DNA of 64,000 nt. It comes from a virus. The position numbers and the translations under genes are program-made. Shown here piece by piece: positions 58,796 through 64,000 of this stretch. The notes under the pieces were generated by a model, which saw only the letters and a list, made by a program, of their open reading frames with translations, was not told the DNA's origin and did not search any database. The DNA lies in the IMG/VR virus record IMGVR_UViG_3300027754_005988, positions 1 to 64,000 of that record. One strand, 5' to 3'. Within the stretch, counting starts at the first letter, position 1, and every line of letters begins with the position of its first letter.

Positions 58796-59156
58796 AAGGG
58801 TTGAATGGTTCTTAAATTATCTTGAGAACAAATTTAGTATAACAAAAGATAAGGTATTTTGTTATAAGAATTTAGACGATGAATCTAAACATATCCTCAC
58901 TTTTAAATTAATAATTCCAGAAAACAAAAATTTAAACCTTAAAGATTTATTTCCAAGTGCGATACCAATACATAAAAAAGGTGATGCGTTATACACAATA
59001 AATGCTTTAAATATGATAATAGATTTAAAACATGGTGATAGTATAGGTAATGTTGAATATCGTTCTATTAAAATAGATTGGTCAGATTATCAAAACAAAT
59101 TAATCATCACAAAAGGAAAAGAACTGGTGTTTTTAAACATTAGTAGAGTTTTTTAA
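58755..59156 (+). CDS. Unknown protein overlapping upstream gene
   Basis: A 133-residue protein (MEKTILLASFIFPERVEWFLNYLENKFSITKDKVFCYKNLD...) that begins inside the previous gene's last 41 bases in another frame. The sequence continues as ordinary alpha/beta protein (LTFKLIIPENKNLNLKDLFPSAIPIHKKGDALYTINALNMI) well beyond the overlap, supporting a real gene. Function unknown. Confidence 0.6.
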   Translation: MEKTILLASFIFPERVEWFLNYLENKFSITKDKVFCYKNLDDESKHILTFKLIIPENKNLNLKDLFPSAIPIHKKGDALYTINALNMIIDLKHGDSIGNVEYRSIKIDWSDYQNKLIITKGKELVFLNISRVF

Positions 59157-59165
59157 TGTTTTATG

Positions 59166-59174
59166 ATATTTATT
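59166..59174 (+). promoter_or_regulatory. Late-motif variant ATATTTATT
   Basis: GATATTTATTATAAAATAAC lies 32 bases before the next ATG and carries the last-base variant T of the late-promoter motif. Confidence 0.38.
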
Positions 59175-59205
59175 ATAAAATAACATTCAATTTAAACTAA
59201 TTGGT

Positions 59206-59406
59206 ATGAATAATTATAACGATAAACAAAACAAACCTAAAGATAAAAATCTAAACACTGCTTTAGAGGGTTATTTAGGTTCTGAAAACCAAGACCCTAA
59301 TATGGATTGTACTAGTGGTGTTTGTGTAATAAAAGGCGATAAAAGTCTAGTAGAAAGAATAAACAAAAAAATAATTACCGAAGACGGTAGACAATTATTA
59401 TTTTAA
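59206..59406 (+). CDS. Small Cys-pair protein, unknown
   Basis: A 66-residue hydrophilic protein whose C-terminal half, DCTSGVCVIKGDKSLVERIN followed by KKIITEDGRQLLF, contains a C-x4-C pair. It lies seven bases upstream of the next gene and shares its transcript. Function unknown. Confidence 0.5.
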   Translation: MNNYNDKQNKPKDKNLNTALEGYLGSENQDPNMDCTSGVCVIKGDKSLVERINKKIITEDGRQLLF

Positions 59407-59413
59407 GATATAA

Positions 59414-60145
59414 ATGAGAAAGAAAAATAAATTTAATCCAGAACTACTTAAAGAAGAACTTAATAGATTTAAACTATTAGAAAACTATAACTTCTATACT
59501 GGTAAACAAGAGGTTCCAGAATATCATGTACCAAATCCAGATGATAATGTTATCTTAGGTAATTTGGAAGAATTAGATGAAGCTGATGAAGAACCAACAG
59601 ATGATGAACTTGGAAATTTAGCTTCTGATTTAGGTGTTGATGCACCAGAAGATGAACAAGCACCAGAAGAACCTGCTGATGAAGAGCCAGCAATTGAAGA
59701 GCCAGCTATTGAAGAACCTGCTGGTGATGAAGTAGAAGTTGACGTTACTTCTTTAGTTAAGGGCTCTGAAGAGGCTAAAATGGCTGCTGATAAAGCAAGT
59801 CAAAATTCAGAAATGCTTTTACAAAAATTAACAGATTTAGAATCTAGGCTTTCTAGTATGGATGCCGTTACTAATAAAATTGCTGAATTAGAAAAAGAGA
59901 TAATTAAAAGAAATCCAACTCCAGTTGAAAAATTAGAAATGCGTTCTTTAAGTTCTTATCCTTATTCTCAAAAATTAACTGATTATTGGGCTGATAAAGA
60001 AGGTGCTTATGATGTTATGGATAAAGAGAAAGAAAAGAAAGAATATACTCTAACACAAAAAGATGTTGACACTAGTTATTCTGAACCTGATATTAAACAA
60101 AGTTTCAGCGTTAAAGAGGATGATTATACAGAAGAGGATATTTAA
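59414..60145 (+). CDS. Acidic, partly coiled-coil protein, unknown
   Basis: A 243-residue protein. A basic start (MRKKNKFNPELLKEELNRF) and KLLENYNFYTG are followed by a very acidic Pro/Glu-rich linker (about 55-110, with EEPAIEEP repeats), a coiled coil (about 115-165, MAADKASQNSEMLLQKLTDLESRLSSMDAV) and a Lys/Tyr-rich end. The design resembles phage scaffold or assembly proteins, but that is only a guess. It ends at a strong terminator. Confidence 0.55.
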   Translation: MRKKNKFNPELLKEELNRFKLLENYNFYTGKQEVPEYHVPNPDDNVILGNLEELDEADEEPTDDELGNLASDLGVDAPEDEQAPEEPADEEPAIEEPAIEEPAGDEVEVDVTSLVKGSEEAKMAADKASQNSEMLLQKLTDLESRLSSMDAVTNKIAELEKEIIKRNPTPVEKLEMRSLSSYPYSQKLTDYWADKEGAYDVMDKEKEKKEYTLTQKDVDTSYSEPDIKQSFSVKEDDYTEEDI

Positions 60146-60167
60146 TAAAAAATAAAAATGATTAATT

Positions 60168-60189
60168 AAAGGCCCTAGGGCCTTTTTTA
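60168..60189 (+). terminator. Terminator before gp32-like gene
   Basis: AAGGCCCTAGGGCCTT palindrome (GGCCC / GGGCC core) followed by a T-run. The 240 bases between here and the ssDNA-binding protein hold only this terminator and the promoter. Confidence 0.9.
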
Positions 60190-60301
60190 TTTTAATTACA
60201 TTTATTTTATTATTTATTTGCTTCATAAATAAATTAAAAGTATATTTGTAAAAATATCTGTTAAATGCTATAAAAATACACAAAATAAATGCTGATATAG
60301 C

Positions 60302-60331
60302 TTGACTTTTGAGCAAAATTTAGTATATTTG
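60302..60331 (+). promoter_or_regulatory. Bacteroidota-type promoter before gp32-like gene
   Basis: TTG at 60302-60304, a 19-base spacer and TATATTTG at 60324-60331 exactly match the Bacteroidota consensus. The ssDNA-binding protein ATG follows 56 bases downstream after an A-rich leader. Confidence 0.72.
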
Positions 60332-60386
60332 TGTAACTAAAAAAGTAAATAAATAACATATATATAAACCTAAAAACAAAAACAAG

Positions 60387-61280
60387 ATGAGTGAATCAAA
60401 AAACCCACTAGCAGCAATGTTAGCGCAGTACGAGGCAAACAACAAACCTAAGTACACTAAATCAACTGAAGCCAAATCATATGATTTGAAAAACTATTTT
60501 AATACTTACATTAAAGAAGGTATTAAATCAGCAACAAAACAAATTCGTATATTACCTTCACAAGATGGAACTAGTCCATTTGTTGAAATGTATGCTCATA
60601 AAGTACAAATTGATGGTGATTGGAAAACATTACCATGTTTAAAACATGAAAAAGATGAGGCTTGTCCTTTTTGTGAGGCAAATGATGCTTTACGTGCAAC
60701 AGGTAAAGAGTCAGACAAAGAATTGGCTAAAAAATACAATGCTAAATTGTTTTACATTGTAAAAGTGATTGATAGAGAACATGAAGACGAAGGTGTTAAA
60801 TTTTGGAGATTTGCACATGATTGGACAAAAAGTGGAATCCTTGATAAAATCCAAGGTGTGTTATTAGCAACTAAAAAAGATTTTACACATCCAGCTACTG
60901 GTCGTGATTTGTCAATAACAATTAACAGAAATCAGTTAGGTAAGCCAACTGTATCTTCTGTATCTCATATGGACCCAACACCATTATCTGAAGATTCTGA
61001 TACCGCTAATGAATGGTTAGGTGATACAAGAACATGGGAAGATGTTTATGCTACTAAATCATATGATTTCATGGAAATCGTTGTTAAAGGTGGTGTTCCA
61101 GTATGGAATAAAGAAGAAAAAAGATTTGTTGATAAAGAATCAGTTAAAAATGATGGTGGAGATAACATCGAAGCTGAATTAACAATGGGTGTTGAAAACG
61201 TAAAAGCTAATATAAAACCAGCTACAGTAAAAGCACCAGTAAGCAATGATGATGATGATTCGGATGAATTACCATTTTAA
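60387..61280 (+). CDS. Single-stranded DNA-binding protein (T4 gp32-like)
   Basis: A 297-residue protein. The Lys-rich N-terminus is followed by YIKEGIKSATKQIRILPSQDG and a zinc site, LPCLKHEKDEACPFC (about residues 89-103), then the OB-fold (AKLFYIVKVIDREHEDEGVKFWRFAHD; GRDLSITINRNQLGKPTVSSV). The C-terminus is the acidic tip typical of phage and bacterial SSBs (SNDDDDSDELPF), which recruits partner proteins. It coats ssDNA during replication and recombination with the polymerase, UvsX and helicase encoded in the window. Confidence 0.9.
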   Translation: MSESKNPLAAMLAQYEANNKPKYTKSTEAKSYDLKNYFNTYIKEGIKSATKQIRILPSQDGTSPFVEMYAHKVQIDGDWKTLPCLKHEKDEACPFCEANDALRATGKESDKELAKKYNAKLFYIVKVIDREHEDEGVKFWRFAHDWTKSGILDKIQGVLLATKKDFTHPATGRDLSITINRNQLGKPTVSSVSHMDPTPLSEDSDTANEWLGDTRTWEDVYATKSYDFMEIVVKGGVPVWNKEEKRFVDKESVKNDGGDNIEAELTMGVENVKANIKPATVKAPVSNDDDDSDELPF

Positions 61281-61294
61281 TAATCAAATTTATA

Positions 61295-61328
61295 AAAAGG
61301 TCTGAGCAATTAGACCTTTTTTTTTTTT
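61295..61328 (+). terminator. Terminator after gp32-like gene
   Basis: AAAAGGTCT-GAGCAATT-AGACCTTTT with a T-run of 12, 14 bases after the stop. Confidence 0.88.
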
Positions 61329-61360
61329 CTAAAATAATAAAAATTAAATAATAATTAAAT

Positions 61361-62464
61361 ATGGCCAAAAAACCAGAGAAAAAATCGAATGAAAAAAAAG
61401 AATTTGACTTAGACGCATTTTTAGAATCTGAGAATATTAGTTCAGAACCAAAAGATAAAGAGTTATCATGGGTTCCATTATCAAAAGCATGGCATGATGC
61501 ATTAAAATTGCCAGGATTTCCTAGAGGTTTTGTATCACTTGTAAGGGGTTATTCTAACACTGGTAAATCAACAGCTTTTTATGAAGCAATTGTTGGTTGT
61601 CAAAAAATTGGTGATATGGCTATTGTTATTGAAACAGAAGGTAACTGGAATACAGAACATGCTAAACAAGTTGGTGTTAAATTTATTCAAGTAACTGATA
61701 AAGAAACTGGAAAAGTAACAGAAAAACCAGATGGTTTTATTTTGATGAAAAGCAAAGATTTATATAATAGATATAAAAACTACAATCATCAAGAAAGTAA
61801 AATGATGACAAAACCAACTAGGTTAGAACCAGTTATTGAAGATGTATCATTATTTATTAGTGAAATGATTCAAAAACAAGAGGATGGTATTATAAATAAA
61901 AATATGTGTTTTTTATGGGATTCTATTGGGACGCTTAATTGTTATAAATCTGCTTGTTCTAACACTAGTAATAATATGTGGAATGCAGGGGCTATGGGAG
62001 CTTTCCAAGCAATTGTTAACTTTAAAATACCTTCTAGTCGTTCTGAAGATAGTGAGTTTACAAATACAATGATTTGTGTTCAAAAGATTTGGTTAGATAA
62101 TATGAATGGAACCGTTGTTAAACATAAAGGTGGTGAGTTCATGTTCTTTAATTCTAGAATTATTGTACATATTGGTGGTATTTTAACACATGGTACTAAA
62201 AAATTAACAGCTAAAGCTTTGAATCAAGATTTTCAATATGGAACTGAAGCTAAAATTAGGTGTGAGAAGAACCATGTTACAGGCATTGAAAGAAATGGTA
62301 CTATTGCATCAACACCACATGGATATATCAACCCAGATGAGCTAGATGCTTATAAAACACAGAAAAGAAAATTCATACATGATGCATTAAATGTTAGTTA
62401 TGATACATCAATTGAATATGGTGAAGAAGATGGAACACTTGAAGGTGATGATATTAGAGAATAG
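61361..62464 (+). CDS. uvsX: RecA-like recombinase (T4 UvsX-like)
   Basis: A 367-residue protein, similar in length to T4 UvsX (391). Walker A is RGYSNTGKSTAF at about 62-73 and Walker B is MCFLWDSIGTL at about 183-193. MAIVIETEGNWNTEHAKQVG (about 85-105) is the RecA-type strand after Walker A. The C-terminus is acidic. It drives strand invasion in recombination-dependent replication with the gp32-like protein and helicase. It follows the gp32 terminator with no clear promoter in the 33 bases before it, so some read-through probably occurs. Confidence 0.9.
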   Translation: MAKKPEKKSNEKKEFDLDAFLESENISSEPKDKELSWVPLSKAWHDALKLPGFPRGFVSLVRGYSNTGKSTAFYEAIVGCQKIGDMAIVIETEGNWNTEHAKQVGVKFIQVTDKETGKVTEKPDGFILMKSKDLYNRYKNYNHQESKMMTKPTRLEPVIEDVSLFISEMIQKQEDGIINKNMCFLWDSIGTLNCYKSACSNTSNNMWNAGAMGAFQAIVNFKIPSSRSEDSEFTNTMICVQKIWLDNMNGTVVKHKGGEFMFFNSRIIVHIGGILTHGTKKLTAKALNQDFQYGTEAKIRCEKNHVTGIERNGTIASTPHGYINPDELDAYKTQKRKFIHDALNVSYDTSIEYGEEDGTLEGDDIRE

Positions 62465-62491
62465 ATTGTTTAACCCATTAAAAATGGAACT

Positions 62492-63529
62492 GTGAATAAA
62501 AGACCATCACGCAATGGTGAAATAATAGAAAAAAAACAAAATACACTTTTGGTAGACGGAAATGCCCTGTTTAAGACAGGCTTTTTCGGTGCCAAAAGCA
62601 TGTATAATTCAGAAGGTAAGCCAATAGGTGGTATTTATCAATTCCTTACAGTTATCCGTAAATTATTAACTGAAGACCTTTATCACAGAGTATATGTATT
62701 CTGGGATGGTAACTATAGTGGTAAATTAAGATATGAAATCTATAGTCCATACAAAAGTGGTAGGGGTAAAGACTATAAAAAAGGAACACAACCCACAGAT
62801 GAATCAGAGTTACAACAACGTAATAGAGTATGGGATTATTTAGCTGAAATGCACATCAGACAATTAAAACATGAAATCATCGAAAGTGATGATTTAATTG
62901 CTTATTATTGTTTAAATAAAAAACATAATGAAAAAATAACTATCGTAACAAACGATAGAGATATGGCACAATTAATAGATGATGAGATACAAATTTATTT
63001 TTGTGACCCAGCAATTAAAAATTATGTTGATAAATCAAATTTTTCTTCGTACTTTTGTTACCATCAAGAAAACGCAGCACTAATTAAAACAATGATTGGT
63101 GATAAAAGCGACACGATAAAAGGTATTAAAGGGTTAGGAGAGAAGAAATTGGTATCACTATTCCCGATGTTAAAAGAAAGTAAATTAACCTTAAACCAAA
63201 TAATAGATGAAGCTAAAAAACAAAAATTAGAAAGAATATCGGAAAAGAAACCTAATCTATTGATATTAGATAATATCATTAATGGTGTCACTGAAGGTGT
63301 TCAAGGTAAAGATATCTATGAAATAAATCATAAATTAGTTAACCTTAAAGAACCAATGATGACAGAAGATGGGATTAAACAATTACATGATTTGATAAAT
63401 GAACCATTAGAAAGAGGCGAATTTAGAAAAATATATGTTATGATGAAAAAAGATGGGTTAAATAAAGAAATGAGTGAATATAGATACGAAGATTTCTTAA
63501 TACCTTTTAAAAGTTTAATAACGAGATAA
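62492..63529 (+). CDS. 5'-3' exonuclease/flap endonuclease (T4 RNase H-like)
   Basis: A 345-residue protein of the FEN-1/RNase H (T4 Rnh) family: LLVDGNALFKTGFFG (about 18-32), VYVFWDGNYSGKLRYEIYSPYKSGRGKDYK, HEIIESDDLIAYYC and ITIVTNDRDMAQLI with the metal-binding aspartates, then MIGDKSDTIKGIKGLGEKKL, the helix-hairpin-helix DNA-binding motif. It removes RNA primers and flaps during lagging-strand synthesis. The start codon is GTG: the nearest upstream ATG is followed after two codons by a stop, and no in-frame ATG precedes the conserved LLVDGNALF. Confidence 0.9.
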   Translation: MNKRPSRNGEIIEKKQNTLLVDGNALFKTGFFGAKSMYNSEGKPIGGIYQFLTVIRKLLTEDLYHRVYVFWDGNYSGKLRYEIYSPYKSGRGKDYKKGTQPTDESELQQRNRVWDYLAEMHIRQLKHEIIESDDLIAYYCLNKKHNEKITIVTNDRDMAQLIDDEIQIYFCDPAIKNYVDKSNFSSYFCYHQENAALIKTMIGDKSDTIKGIKGLGEKKLVSLFPMLKESKLTLNQIIDEAKKQKLERISEKKPNLLILDNIINGVTEGVQGKDIYEINHKLVNLKEPMMTEDGIKQLHDLINEPLERGEFRKIYVMMKKDGLNKEMSEYRYEDFLIPFKSLITR

Positions 63530-63553
63530 ATAATTAATTTAAAACAATAAAAA

Positions 63554-64000
63554 ATGGCAACATCAGAAACTAAAACAACAGAAGTAACAAACACAAATGA
63601 TTACGCAAAAAAAAATGAAGAAAGATTTGAATTTGTGTTATTTATAAATGACCACATTATATGTCAACGATATCTTAATATCAGAGATTACAATGAAGAT
63701 GCTATAAAATCATTAGAATTAAAAGACCTTGCAGATAGTATCGTAGGTGTTAATAATGGTTCATTTGGTGAAGTAGGTATTATACCTAAACATTTAAAGA
63801 ATAAAGCAATAGAATATTTGTGGAGTAATTATAACCCATATTATACTAAACCTGAAACAACAACTGATAAAATTGATAACTTTCAATTTGAAGTTAGAGT
63901 TGATAAAAAAGTGGTTTTAAGTTCTGGTTTTTCAGGTAATTTATTTCCTCCAAGAGTTAGATATGCTGTGGATATCAAAGAAATTATACCGTCTATTATG
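63554..64000 (+). CDS. Unknown protein, 3'-truncated by window edge
   Basis: The ATG at 63554 opens a frame of 149 codons that is still open at the right edge. The sequence (MATSETKTTEVTNTNDYAKK, then NEERFEFVLFINDHIICQRY and LNIRDYNEDAIKSLELKDLA) is followed by a HLKNKAIEYLWSNYNPYYTK helix and FEVRVDKKVVLSSGFSGNLFPPRVRYAVDIKEIIPSIM. The end is missing, so total length and function are unknown. Its place after UvsX and RNase H suggests a replication-module gene. Confidence 0.7.
   Translation, partial: MATSETKTTEVTNTNDYAKKNEERFEFVLFINDHIICQRYLNIRDYNEDAIKSLELKDLADSIVGVNNGSFGEVGIIPKHLKNKAIEYLWSNYNPYYTKPETTTDKIDNFQFEVRVDKKVVLSSGFSGNLFPPRVRYAVDIKEIIPSIM

Noticed and set aside
1-64000. tRNA or other structural RNA genes
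   Set aside because: I saw no cloverleaf-like GC-rich stems or TTCRANNC-type loops in the intergenic spaces, which are short and AT-rich; a tRNAscan or Infernal run would settle this.

Overview
The window reads as part of the genome of a large, strongly AT-rich, T4-like contractile-tailed phage that probably infects a member of the Bacteroidota. The T4-like assignment rests on a recognisable set of homologues: family B DNA polymerase (gp43-like), neck and tail-completion proteins (gp13-, gp14- and gp15-like), tail sheath (gp18-like), tail tube (gp19-like), a gp26-like baseplate protein, a tape measure, a gp53-like wedge protein, gp32-like ssDNA-binding protein, UvsX-like recombinase and an RNase H-like 5' nuclease. 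The host guess rests on four promoters of the form TTG-N19/20-TAnnTTTG (one with a mismatch), the Bacteroidota housekeeping type, in front of the polymerase, ssDNA-binding protein and two other genes.

Layout. 1-6.7 kb: fibre and adhesin genes, including an F5/8 type C protein, a protein with twenty SHAEG-type beta-roll repeats and, directly upstream of it, an autotransporter-heptosyltransferase-like glycosyltransferase. 6.8-11.6 kb: DNA polymerase carrying a LAGLIDADG intein at its catalytic motif C. 11.6-20.3 kb: the neck genes (gp13-like on the minus strand; gp14- and gp15-like on the plus strand), separated by a Vsr-like homing endonuclease, a glutaredoxin, an SNF2-type helicase with an intein in its Walker A motif, and a GIY-YIG homing endonuclease. 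20.3-35 kb: a second, very large fibre/adhesin locus with beta-structured fibres, two concanavalin/LamG-like lectins, two small membrane proteins and three tandem glycine-rich adhesin paralogues, closed by a 50-residue ribbon-helix-helix protein on the minus strand. 35.3-58.1 kb: tail module (sheath, tube, gp26-like protein with an overlapping frameshift-type partner, tape measure, giant baseplate proteins, gp53-like wedge, hub with a lysin-like C-terminus), interrupted by a second Vsr-like endonuclease. 58.2-64 kb: small unknown genes, then a replication/recombination module (gp32-like, UvsX-like, RNase H-like), with a gene running off the right edge.

Two promoter classes appear to divide the window. 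A short motif, (A/G)TATTTAT(A/C), lies 10-70 bases upstream of most structural operons and in the matching minus-strand orientation before the minus-strand gp13-like gene, and looks like this phage's late promoter. The TTG/TAnnTTTG promoters mark early or middle genes. Strong hairpin-plus-T-run terminators close most operons.

The most unusual items are the heptosyltransferase next to a trimeric-adhesin-like fibre; a class 3 (Trp-Cys-Thr) intein in the helicase; a GIY-YIG endonuclease whose first codons copy the first codons of the neck gene it precedes, that neck gene being split at an 11-T run and written in aberrant GAG/AAG-rich codons; and a T7 slippage site joining two tail-assembly reading frames upstream of the tape measure. 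All functional assignments come from reading motifs by eye; no database search was run.
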